Shown here piece after piece: positions 44,530 to 52,728 of a DNA stretch of 64,000 bases (position 1 is the first letter of the stretch; every line of letters begins with the position of its first letter). Position numbers and translations under genes: made by a program. The stretch is from Ignavibacteria bacterium. GTDB lineage: Bacteria > Bacteroidota > Ignavibacteria > Ignavibacteriales > Melioribacteraceae. Location: contig WPAE01000016.1 of NCBI GenBank assembly GCA_009773205.1, forward strand, positions 16,302-80,301, given 5' to 3'. The notes beneath the pieces are model-generated. The model searched no databases and was not told where the DNA came from. It saw nothing but the letters and a program-made list of their open reading frames with translations.

Positions 44530-45066
44530 ATGTATAATAACAAAAAATGTGTAACTGTATTCGGAAGTTCGATCCCTAAACAAGGCGAAGATGAATACGA
44601 AACAGCTTATAAGCTTGGAAGCATTTTTGCAAAAGCGGGATTGAATGTTTGTTCCGGCGGCTACCACGGTATTATGGATGCTGTCTCTAAAGGATGTAAA
44701 GAAAATGGAGGAGAAGCGCTTGGCGTTACATTTGATATTTACAATGCTATTCCTTCACAATATTTATCTCAAGAATTAAAATGTTACACACTTTTAGAAC
44801 GGCTCAAAAACTTAATAGAGTTTGGCGATGCGTATGTTGTTCTTCAAGGCGGTACCGGAACTCTTGTAGAGCTTGCTTTAGTTTGGGAATACATGAACAA
44901 AAATATGATTGAAGAAAAACCGTTTGCCGCTCACGGCAGTATATGGAAAGAGATTGTACCTATTGTAGAAAAACAAATTGCTAAGGAAAAAAGAAAAAAC
45001 GGTTTAGTTGATTGTTTTAATGATATTGAAATGTGTGGTGAGTTTATTATCCAACGTTTGTTATAA
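44530..45066 (+). CDS. LOG-family protein (nucleoside 5'-phosphate phosphoribohydrolase-like)
   Basis: A 178-residue Rossmann-like protein with VTVFGSSIPKQGEDEYE, GLNVCSGGYHGIMDAVSKG and the LOG active-site motif VVLQGGTGTLVELALVWEY. The family cleaves cytokinin riboside phosphates or other nucleotide 5'-monophosphates. QGGTGT replaces the usual PGGxGT. The start codon lies against the right target duplication of element R1 copy C, so its upstream region is entirely element DNA. Ends six bases into the convergent GT9 gene. Confidence 0.85.
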   Translation: MYNNKKCVTVFGSSIPKQGEDEYETAYKLGSIFAKAGLNVCSGGYHGIMDAVSKGCKENGGEALGVTFDIYNAIPSQYLSQELKCYTLLERLKNLIEFGDAYVVLQGGTGTLVELALVWEYMNKNMIEEKPFAAHGSIWKEIVPIVEKQIAKEKRKNGLVDCFNDIEMCGEFIIQRLL

Positions 45067-46116
45067 CAATCTTAATGTTTTTTCGTAAACGAGCTTTACC
45101 GGAAGCTCTTTGATGCACTTAAACTTAATATCTTTTCTGCTGCAAGAAAGAATTTTAGGAGAATAAAAGAAACAAGGGGAACATTCCAGATTTAATGAAG
45201 CAATTTCATGGTTCGTTTTCCACGGAGAAATATATTTTTCATTTGTTGGACCTATAATAGAGACAACTTTTAACTGAAGAGCGGCGGCAATGTGCATAAG
45301 GCTTGAATCGTTGGAAACAAATATATTGCAGCGTTTCATAATTGCGGCAGTGTTGGTTAAGCTAAACGTTTGTACAGAAATTATACGGTTCGAGTTTACA
45401 ATTGAAACAATACCTTCTTTAAGATGCTCTTCTTCACCGCCGCCAAAAACTAAAATCTTTGCATTATGTTTTTCAATAAGAAGTTTTGCTAACTCTGCAA
45501 ATTTTTCAACTTCCCACCGCCGTTTATCATGATTCTTTAGCGTGTTGCAGCCCGGATGAAAGCCAATTACCAAGTCATCGCTAGAAATATTTTTTTCTTT
45601 CAAAAAATCGGAAGAGTAAATTAGGTCATCTTGTTGAAAGCAAAATTTCAAAGACGGAATATTGTTGAATTGTTCTGCTAATAGCTTTTCCACCATCATA
45701 AAGTTTGTTTCTACATTATGAGAATTATCATTCTCTTCGCATCTTATATTGTTAAGAAATCCAAAATTTAGGAAATCGCTGCGTTTGTATTTAATACCGA
45801 ATCTATACTTTGCACCAATTAAAAAGCTCATCAAGTTATACTCTTTTCGGTTAGAAGGATAAACACTGAAAGTTGTATCATACTTTTTCCATAAAGAAAG
45901 TATATAGAAAAGTGATGCAGCTTTACGCGCATTCATAAAATCGAAGAAGTGAACTTGATTTAAATATGGCAGTTTGTCAAAAATATCTTTAACTCCATTG
46001 AACATAACTAATGCATCAATTTTTGCGCTGGGCATTGCTTCTCTAAGTTTTGCAAGAGCAGGCGTAAACATTAATGCATCTCCAATACCCGAAAGTGCTA
46101 TAATTAATATTTTCAT
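45061..46116 (-). CDS. Glycosyltransferase family 9 (heptosyltransferase-like)
   Basis: A 351-residue GT-B enzyme with the N-terminal LIIALSGIGDALMFTPALAKL and C-terminal NDSSLMHIAAALQLKVVSIIGPTNEKY. GT9 enzymes transfer heptose to lipopolysaccharide core. The hldD gene for the ADP-heptose donor is in the same window (62395). It is downstream of the DUF2723 gene, 48 bp apart, same strand. Confidence 0.88.
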   Translation of the reverse strand: MKILIIALSGIGDALMFTPALAKLREAMPSAKIDALVMFNGVKDIFDKLPYLNQVHFFDFMNARKAASLFYILSLWKKYDTTFSVYPSNRKEYNLMSFLIGAKYRFGIKYKRSDFLNFGFLNNIRCEENDNSHNVETNFMMVEKLLAEQFNNIPSLKFCFQQDDLIYSSDFLKEKNISSDDLVIGFHPGCNTLKNHDKRRWEVEKFAELAKLLIEKHNAKILVFGGGEEEHLKEGIVSIVNSNRIISVQTFSLTNTAAIMKRCNIFVSNDSSLMHIAAALQLKVVSIIGPTNEKYISPWKTNHEIASLNLECSPCFFYSPKILSCSRKDIKFKCIKELPVKLVYEKTLRLL

Positions 46117-46163
46117 TTGTGTTTGGAATTAAAAACGGCAAGAATAATCTTGCCGTTTAATAT

Positions 46164-49070
46164 TTAGTTATTTTGTTCAAGGTTGTGCAGAGTGATTTCG
46201 TTTTTTTTGCCATTAGCTAACATCTGGAATCGAGATTCTAATTCAATAAGACTTGGCTCATTTGGTACTAATGTTTTTAATTGCTGAACAAGTGCAAGAG
46301 CATCTTTATACATACCTAGATTTTCATAGTGTGTAAGCAATAAATCGTACGAATTATACCAGCTGTTAAAATCTGTTGGGTCGAGCGCTAATCTCTCTTT
46401 TGCTGCTTCAATCACTTCTTTAGAATATTCTTTATACAGATCTATTGCTCCGGCATTGAACAAAATTTTAGAAACATCATGTTTAATTCTGTAATCCATA
46501 GGTATTACAGCTCTCGGAACTTTTGATTCCATCTTGGTTAATACTTCTACTGTTTTTGTATTGCTCCTTTCAGCATATAAATATTCTAAGGCTAATCTGA
46601 TGTATGCGTTTCGGTAGTTTTGCACTAATCTTTCATGATTTTCATCATAGAAAATTGTTGAGTCATTTAATCCTCGGAATTTGAAACCGGGTTGATATGA
46701 ATGGCTGAAGCCTTCTGGTTCATCCATTAACTGCGTGCGCATTATTTTTTTATCAATGTACTCTAGCTGTTCTGAAGGATTTTTCTTTGGAACAACACGC
46801 CAAGCCATTCCTTCCATAACCATATATTTATCCAAACTAACTTTTGAATCATCGGAAACAGTTACGGCAAAGTAAATAGGTCGTTTCCATTCAGATTGAA
46901 TAATGATATCGAGCACAACTAAATCTTGAATTCGCGCGGCTTGAACGTCACCAAATTGTGCTGGTGGCTGCATTGTCCATTTTAGCATTCCAGATTTTAC
47001 CACAGAAGTATCTGTTACTCCATATTGTTTTATAATTTCTTGAGAGACCGGAATAGAAACATCTTGTGCTTCCCATCGAACAGGAGTGAGTTGATCTATT
47101 TCTTCATCAAGAAAACTGATTTTAATTTTGTCTGTACCGAATGGCATATTATTTTTTAACTGCTTAACATACCAAGGAGTGTTCAGCAAACTTAAATTTG
47201 CAATTCTAACATCTCGCCTTACACCTTGAACTTCCTGCAAATACCAAAGCGGGAAGGTATCGTTATCGCCATTAGTAAAGATTACAGCATTAGGCGCAAC
47301 ACTTTGAAGCATGTTGTAGGCATAATCCCATGGTACATAATTTCTTGATCTATCGTGCCAGAACCATCCGCCTTTTGCCATATTAAACGGAACGGCTATA
47401 AAGGCGAACACAAACACAACAATTATAACGGGCTTCAAGAAATTTTGCGTAGAAAATTTTTCTTGAAGAAGTTCAATTAATCCTCGAACGCCAAGTCCGA
47501 TCCAAAGTGAGAAAACGAAAAAAGCGCCTACGTAGAAGTAATCTCGCTCGCGCGGCTGAGGTTCTTGTTGGTTTTGATAAAATGCTGTTAGATATCCAAG
47601 AAGAATAAACATTACAATAAAGACAGATGCCATCTTCCAATCTTTTCTGAAGTGGAAATACAAACCGAACAAGCCAAGCAAGAATGGTAATCCTAAAAAG
47701 TGAGAGAACCTCACGCCCGCATCTTGATAATTAGATTCTCTTCCAATAAAATTCCAGAACAAGTATCGGTTAAACATATGATCCATCTGGTATGTCCATA
47801 GGAAATCCAAATCGCTTTTGTATTCTGTATAAATGTGCTGTTGGTGTGGTTCGCTGGAGTATCTTCTTTTCCAGGTAGGAAAATCTCCGTACTGCTCTCG
47901 ATTTAAATACGATTCCAACTCAGATAGCGATTTAGGACTATTCATATTCAGAGGTGGTTCTAAGTTAGCGCGTATAATAATTTGAGAATAAGTTGTAACG
48001 CCTAGAATCCCAAACAATAGGCACTTAAGAATTAAATTGGATGTTATCTTTTTGTTTTTGCTAGTCCAATAAACTCCATAAATAGTTGCACCAATAATTG
48101 CAAATAATCCAATTGTTCCAAGTGTTAAGCTATCTCTGCCAATTATTGTAAGTATTTTAGTAAGATATTTAACTAAGCCGGGATACACAGCAACTAAAGC
48201 AACACCGCCGGCTACAATGGGTAGGTAAAAAGAATTTTTAACCAAAACCTTTTTGTAAAGTACGCCAATAAAAATCAAACTTGTTACAACAAAAAGCATT
48301 AAGAACCGAGAATCAACAGCATCGTATTCTTCGGGGCTTGGTGTTGTTGTATCAGTTTGCGTTCCCCACATTAATAACCCTATTACTAAAATTATAGCCG
48401 AGTGAATTATGAAATAAACTCCTGTTTGCTTCAGTACGGCTTCGTCTGTTAAATATTTTCTGAAGTAAATAACCATAACAACAGAAACAATGGCAAGTAC
48501 AGACATTAAATGCACGCCTGTAGAGAGTCCGATTAAATAGAAAATTAATACAATGTATCGCTCGCTTTCCGGCTCATCAGCTTTTTCGTTCCACACCATC
48601 ATTAACCAAACAACAAAACCTATAAAGAATACGGAGAAGGCATAAACTTCGGATTCAACTGCGCTAAACCAGAATGTATCGCTGAAAGCTAATGCTAAAG
48701 CACCAATTGCTGCAGGAATATAAACGGTAAGTCCGTCGAAAATTGTACTTAATTCTTTTTTCCAATAAGCAAAAATTACTTTTACAATAACCAGATATAA
48801 GAATAAAACCGTAAAAGCACTTGCGAGTACTGAAAGAGTATTAATTCTAAAACCTATATCATCTGCTATTGGGAAAAATGAAAAGAGTTTGCCTGCAAGA
48901 AGGAAGAAAGGCGTTCCGGGTGGATGCGGAACTTGCATTAAATATGCCGAAGCCGCAAACTCGCCGCAATCCCAAAACGATAAAGTAGGCTGAGCAGTTG
49001 CAAAATAGGTGAAGGCGGAAATAAAAAATACTATTGCCGCAACGATTCTGTTAAGTAGTTTCTGATTCAT
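46164..49070 (-). CDS. DUF2723 membrane protein, putative protein O-mannosyltransferase-like
   Basis: A 968-residue protein: about 15 helices in the first 580 residues with the DUF2723 signature LSFWDCGEFAASAYLMQVPH then PPGTPFF (the acidic residues mimic the DE motif of GT-C enzymes), a lumenal domain with NGDNDTFPLWYLQEVQGVRRD, and C-terminal TPR-like helices from about 850. The family is widespread in Bacteroidota and thought to transfer sugars from a lipid carrier to exported proteins, without a settled acceptor. Two small genes flank it: a 79-residue protein upstream and GT9 downstream. Confidence 0.88.
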   Translation of the reverse strand: MNQKLLNRIVAAIVFFISAFTYFATAQPTLSFWDCGEFAASAYLMQVPHPPGTPFFLLAGKLFSFFPIADDIGFRINTLSVLASAFTVLFLYLVIVKVIFAYWKKELSTIFDGLTVYIPAAIGALALAFSDTFWFSAVESEVYAFSVFFIGFVVWLMMVWNEKADEPESERYIVLIFYLIGLSTGVHLMSVLAIVSVVMVIYFRKYLTDEAVLKQTGVYFIIHSAIILVIGLLMWGTQTDTTTPSPEEYDAVDSRFLMLFVVTSLIFIGVLYKKVLVKNSFYLPIVAGGVALVAVYPGLVKYLTKILTIIGRDSLTLGTIGLFAIIGATIYGVYWTSKNKKITSNLILKCLLFGILGVTTYSQIIIRANLEPPLNMNSPKSLSELESYLNREQYGDFPTWKRRYSSEPHQQHIYTEYKSDLDFLWTYQMDHMFNRYLFWNFIGRESNYQDAGVRFSHFLGLPFLLGLFGLYFHFRKDWKMASVFIVMFILLGYLTAFYQNQQEPQPRERDYFYVGAFFVFSLWIGLGVRGLIELLQEKFSTQNFLKPVIIVVFVFAFIAVPFNMAKGGWFWHDRSRNYVPWDYAYNMLQSVAPNAVIFTNGDNDTFPLWYLQEVQGVRRDVRIANLSLLNTPWYVKQLKNNMPFGTDKIKISFLDEEIDQLTPVRWEAQDVSIPVSQEIIKQYGVTDTSVVKSGMLKWTMQPPAQFGDVQAARIQDLVVLDIIIQSEWKRPIYFAVTVSDDSKVSLDKYMVMEGMAWRVVPKKNPSEQLEYIDKKIMRTQLMDEPEGFSHSYQPGFKFRGLNDSTIFYDENHERLVQNYRNAYIRLALEYLYAERSNTKTVEVLTKMESKVPRAVIPMDYRIKHDVSKILFNAGAIDLYKEYSKEVIEAAKERLALDPTDFNSWYNSYDLLLTHYENLGMYKDALALVQQLKTLVPNEPSLIELESRFQMLANGKKNEITLHNLEQNN

Positions 49071-49087
49071 TACACACCGGAAAAATT

Positions 49088-49327
49088 TTAATTGTTTTCT
49101 GAATTCTCTTCGGATTTTTTGAAGAGGTGATCGTAACTCTTTTTTTCTCTGTTTACGTGATATTTTTCATAAAGATTTCTAAGTTTTTCCATTGCCAGCT
49201 TGTCTAAATCTTCTGCATCTTTGTTGCGTTTTACGAGCATCTTGTACATTTCCATTTCTTTCGGCTCGAATTTTCTTTCGTAGCGTTTTAGAATCTCGAA
49301 GTAGGTTTTTTGCTCTCTAAGGCTCAT
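49088..49327 (-). CDS. Small charged helical protein, unknown
   Basis: A 79-residue, very Lys/Glu-rich protein (MSLREQKTYFEILKRYERKF, then LDKLAMEKLRNLYEKYH), predicted to be helical or coiled coil. Its ATG is 17 bp upstream of the DUF2723 gene on the same strand, so it is likely the first gene of that operon. Family not recognised. Confidence 0.6.
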   Translation of the reverse strand: MSLREQKTYFEILKRYERKFEPKEMEMYKMLVKRNKDAEDLDKLAMEKLRNLYEKYHVNREKKSYDHLFKKSEENSENN

Positions 49328-49391
49328 TTTTATTACGCGAATCTTGAACTTGGGTGGCTAAATTATCAAAAAAAAGGAACAATAAAAAAAC

Positions 49392-49399
49392 TATATTTG
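49392..49399 (+). promoter_or_regulatory. -7 box TATATTTG of the GT2 gene
   Basis: TATATTTG fits TAnnTTTG, 28 bp before the ATG at 49428. It lies in the divergent space with the small-protein gene. Confidence 0.45.
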
Positions 49400-49427
49400 A
49401 CTATTCATCAACAATAACAGTTGAACT

Positions 49428-50069
49428 ATGCAAGTGTACAAATCATTCCGCCCAGTTGTTTCCGTAATCCTTCCAACTTTTAACAGAGAAAAACTTCTAC
49501 AAAGGGCTGTTGATTCAGTAATTAATCAAACTTTTTTTGGTTGGGAGTTGATAATAATTGATGATGGAAGCAAGGACAAAACTTTTGAGTTGGTAAATTC
49601 TTATTTCAATAATTTTGAAAACATTCGCTACATAAAGCACACTAATCGCCGCCCGCCGCTTTCTCAAAATGTTGGGCTGCTTGCTTCTGCAGGTGAGTTT
49701 GTTTCTTTTCTTGGAAGTGATGATCAATACAAACCGACTTATCTTGAAGAAAGAGTAAACTTTTTAAGAGAAAACCCAGAGATTGATTTGATACACGGCG
49801 GAGTTGAAATTATAGGACATCCTTTTGTAAAAGATAAAAATGATTTGTCAAAAGAAATTCATCTTTCCGATTGCGTTATTGGCGGTACGTTTTTGGGAAA
49901 GCGAAATATCTTTTTAGACCTAAATGGATTTACAGATTTAAAGTATAGCGATGATTCCGATTTCTTTGAGCGTGCAGTTAATAAGTACAAAATCGTAAAG
50001 GTGGACTTTCCAACTTATATTTATTACAGAGATACGCCAGATAGTATTTGCAGTACAATTAAGGAGTAA
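49428..50069 (+). CDS. Glycosyltransferase family 2
   Basis: A 213-residue GT-A enzyme with PVVSVILPTFNREKLLQRAV, the ELIIIDDGSKDKTFEL motif, SLGSDDQYKPTY (metal-binding DxD-like as SDDQ) and a truncated C-terminal part typical of short GT2 proteins. It transfers a sugar from a nucleotide donor, probably in cell-envelope polysaccharide synthesis. Its acceptor cannot be inferred. No membrane segment. Confidence 0.88.
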   Translation: MQVYKSFRPVVSVILPTFNREKLLQRAVDSVINQTFFGWELIIIDDGSKDKTFELVNSYFNNFENIRYIKHTNRRPPLSQNVGLLASAGEFVSFLGSDDQYKPTYLEERVNFLRENPEIDLIHGGVEIIGHPFVKDKNDLSKEIHLSDCVIGGTFLGKRNIFLDLNGFTDLKYSDDSDFFERAVNKYKIVKVDFPTYIYYRDTPDSICSTIKE

Positions 50070-50117
50070 AAAAATAACAAAGTAACATTACAGAAACATC
50101 TAAATAATTAATCTATT

Positions 50118-50245
50118 GTCACACCTGCTTGCAGCAGGCAAGCTGAGCCAGTAGCCCGCCTTGCCGAAGACGCAAGACGAGGCAGGAAGCGGGCAATTCT
50201 CAATTCTTCATTCTCCATTCTCCATTCTTCATTCTCAATTGCTTT
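50118..50245. repeat. GC-rich hairpin units plus ATTCTCCATTCTTC tandem
   Basis: Between the GT2 and GT39-like genes lie CTTGCAGCAGGCAAG, a larger imperfect hairpin (GCCCGC ... GCGGGC), and then a tandem of ATTCTCAATTCTTC/ATTCTCCATTCTCC words running to CTCAATTG at 50241. The last part is a relative of repeat R2 seen at 1462 and 2721. Confidence 0.6.
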
Positions 50246-50278
50246 TCCTGTTATATTTTGCCTAACAAATTTTAGTAT

Positions 50279-52318
50279 ATGCAGTTATTACCGAAAAAAA
50301 ATAACGTAGAGCGGTTTTTAGTTGTACTTGGATTCATACTATTAGCTGCTGTTTATTACAGACTTGCAGAAGGTATCAGTTTTATTCAAGACGATGCTTT
50401 TATTTCGCTTCGTTACGCAGAGAATTTTGTTAATGGTAACGGATTAGTTTTTAACGAAGGGGAAAAAGTAGAGGGCTATACAAATTTTTTATGGGTAATG
50501 CTTCTCTCCGCATTCAAGTTCTTTGCCATTGCTCTTAATCTTGATTTTAATCATGGGTTGAATCTTCCTTCCCTTGCGCAGTTTCTCTCAGCTTTCTTAG
50601 GAGTACCCGTTCTATTTGCAGTTTATTTTCTTTCTAAGAAAATTTTGAAGAGCAAGATTAAAGAGAGAACGACAGGAGTTGTGTCTTTTGCGGCTTCGGC
50701 AATGTTTCTTTTTACAACCCCGTTTATTTACTGGAGTGTAAGCGGAATGGAAACATCGCTTTTTGTTTTGCTTACCTTGCTTTCCATTTATTTCTTTCTT
50801 GATTATGAAACATCCAAAAAGCGGAACATATTTGTTGTTGTTTCTATACTAAATTCTTTTGTTCGTCCAGAAGGATTGTTTTTCTTTTTTCTTCTTATTG
50901 CTTTTCGGTTGATAAAAAATTACATAAGCTCAGATGAGTATAAACTTAACAAAAAAATAAAATCATCTTTTGATAATCCTTTAATTAGCGCGTTAATCAT
51001 TTATTCAATTCCTGTCGCTGCTCATTTGATATTTAGATTAATTTATTACGGATATCCTTTCCCGAATACATTTTACGCAAAGACAGAATTCTCTTACGAG
51101 TTTCTTGAGCGAGGATGGAAATATTACACTGATTTTTTAGAAGCGTATTTAGTTTACGGAATTCTCTCTTTGCCGCCGCTGATTCAGCTGCTCCGTTTCA
51201 AAACTAATTATATGGAGAATGTGATTCTCGGTTTTAGTCTTGTTTATACTTTGATGATAATTTTTATAGGTGGAGATGTTCTCCCGATTCATAGATTTTT
51301 TTTACCAGTAATGCCTCTGTTATTTATTCTTTTCATTAGTTCTTCAATTGTGTTGGTTGATGAGTTTGTTAAAAGCAAATATGCTTCGGCTGTTAAGTTA
51401 GCATTACCATTTCTGCTTATAGTTTATTCTCTATTTAATTATCACAGAAACGAGCAGTTGATGCTTGAGAAGCGTTCTTATGAGATTGGACTTGTTAGCA
51501 AGATGAAGATTTACGCTGAATTTATAAGGAGCAAACAAGAAGAGAGTAAGATTAGGAGTATGAGTAAGAATAAGAAAATGTGTAATAAAATTAGTGTCGC
51601 TATGTCAACTATTGGGGCTTTTTCATTTTATTCCAGCGCTCGTGTAATTGATCTTGTTGGTTTGACAGATGAATACGTGGCGCATCACCCTAATGAAGTT
51701 GAAGGAATTGATAATGAATTACCTTTGCTCTGGAAAGAGAGGCGTTATAATGCAGATTATATTTTAAGTGAAAAACCAGATTACATAATCTTTCCCGCCG
51801 GCGCAAAACCAAGCGCTTTTGCCGAGTGCGCAGTTTTTATTCAAGAAGAATTTCGTAAGAATTATTATATGCAGCTTCTTTATTCTAAAGAACTTAATCA
51901 GCTGCTTCCGGTTTTTACTAGATTAGAAAATGTACGCGGCGACTCGGCAGAGTGCGGAAGCAGTTTTCTTAAACATTACATCGAGGCAAATAATTTGTTT
52001 CTAAGAATGATAAAAAGCGGCGATAAGAAACTGATACCAATAATCAATAGAGAACTCGATGCTATGTTACAAAAATGTGTTGTAAGACAGCCGGAAGTAA
52101 ACACACTCAAAGGAATGGTGTTTTACCACACAAAGAATTATTCGATTGCAGAAAAGTATTTATCCGATGCAGCCAATGCTGATTCCACAAATGCACTTGC
52201 TAGAATTTATCTTAAAAATATTTATTTCTCCCAAAGCAAGATTGATAAAGCCGAAATGCAAATTCGCCAAATATTAAAGTTTTCGCCTTATGCAATATGG
52301 GGAACTAACAGAAAATAA
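50279..52318 (+). CDS. GT-C type membrane glycosyltransferase-like protein with TPR tail
   Basis: A 679-residue protein with about ten helices and the GT39/AftB-like signature SFIQDDAFISLRYAENFVNG and VEGYTNFLW early on, then KVWW-less helices to about 400 and a soluble C-terminal TPR-like part (EVNTLKGMVFYHTKNYSIAE). The acidic pair in QDDAF is the probable catalytic site for a polyprenyl-phosphate sugar. The C-terminal domain contains an in-frame low-complexity insertion at 51532-51580 (Lys/Ser/Glu-rich). Substrate and acceptor are unknown. Confidence 0.82.
   Translation: MQLLPKKNNVERFLVVLGFILLAAVYYRLAEGISFIQDDAFISLRYAENFVNGNGLVFNEGEKVEGYTNFLWVMLLSAFKFFAIALNLDFNHGLNLPSLAQFLSAFLGVPVLFAVYFLSKKILKSKIKERTTGVVSFAASAMFLFTTPFIYWSVSGMETSLFVLLTLLSIYFFLDYETSKKRNIFVVVSILNSFVRPEGLFFFFLLIAFRLIKNYISSDEYKLNKKIKSSFDNPLISALIIYSIPVAAHLIFRLIYYGYPFPNTFYAKTEFSYEFLERGWKYYTDFLEAYLVYGILSLPPLIQLLRFKTNYMENVILGFSLVYTLMIIFIGGDVLPIHRFFLPVMPLLFILFISSSIVLVDEFVKSKYASAVKLALPFLLIVYSLFNYHRNEQLMLEKRSYEIGLVSKMKIYAEFIRSKQEESKIRSMSKNKKMCNKISVAMSTIGAFSFYSSARVIDLVGLTDEYVAHHPNEVEGIDNELPLLWKERRYNADYILSEKPDYIIFPAGAKPSAFAECAVFIQEEFRKNYYMQLLYSKELNQLLPVFTRLENVRGDSAECGSSFLKHYIEANNLFLRMIKSGDKKLIPIINRELDAMLQKCVVRQPEVNTLKGMVFYHTKNYSIAEKYLSDAANADSTNALARIYLKNIYFSQSKIDKAEMQIRQILKFSPYAIWGTNRK
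51532..51580 (+). repeat. Low-complexity repeat R5 inside the GT39-like gene
   Basis: GAGAGTAAGATTAGGAGTAT followed by GAGTAAGAATAAGAAAATG lies in frame and encodes a Lys/Ser-rich stretch. Very similar words, including GAGTAAGATTA and TGAGTAAGA, are found as intergenic DNA on the minus strand at about 62212-62264. Confidence 0.55.
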
Positions 52319-52336
52319 TTTTCTGCTCGAAACTAA

Positions 52337-52370
52337 TTTGTGAAACAAAGTTATAAGACTTGTATCTTTG
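52337..52370 (+). promoter_or_regulatory. Promoter of tatA
   Basis: TTTG at 52337-52340 and TATCTTTG at 52363-52370 with 22 bp between them match the Bacteroidota -33/-7 pair; the tatA start follows 27 bp later with AGAAAGGAAA ribosome site. Confidence 0.6.
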
Positions 52371-52396
52371 TACAAGCAATTTAGAAAGGAAATAAA

Positions 52397-52558
52397 ATGG
52401 GCAGCTTTGGTTTAACAGAAATTTTGATAATCGTCTTTATTATTATTTTACTTTTTGGCGGCAGAAAAATACCAGAACTTGCAAAAGGTTTGGGGGAAGG
52501 CTTTCGTTCATTTAAAAAAGGTTTAAAAGGAGACGATTCCGAAGAAAAAAAACAGTAA
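52397..52558 (+). CDS. tatA: Twin-arginine translocase subunit TatA
   Basis: A 53-codon gene reading [20 protein letters not shown], then [20 protein letters not shown] and an acidic/basic tail. A short N-terminal helix, the [11 protein letters not shown] hinge and an amphipathic helix are the TatA/E signature. It forms the pore of the Tat export system for folded proteins. Promoter and ribosome site (AGGA at 52387-52390) are clear. Other tat genes are not in the window, as is usual for unlinked tatA in Bacteroidota. It would normally be missed by length cut-offs. Confidence 0.93.
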   Translation: MGSFGLTEILIIVFIIILLFGGRKIPELAKGLGEGFRSFKKGLKGDDSEEKKQ

Positions 52559-52728
52559 CGCTTTCATAACGATTCAACTGCTTTATCAAAGAGAGAATTT
52601 TGCTCTGCAATTCTTGATGTATTCTATTAAATCACCGTAAATAAAATTTGATGAAATGTTTCCGAATAAATATTTTTGCAATTGCTAACAGGAAATGCCA
52701 TCAACAGATTAATCAATTTGGAGGTTAA

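Noticed and set aside
50180..50245. CRISPR-like array
   Set aside because: The ATTCTCCATTC units are direct tandem words of about 7-14 bp without spacers of even length, and no cas gene is nearby.
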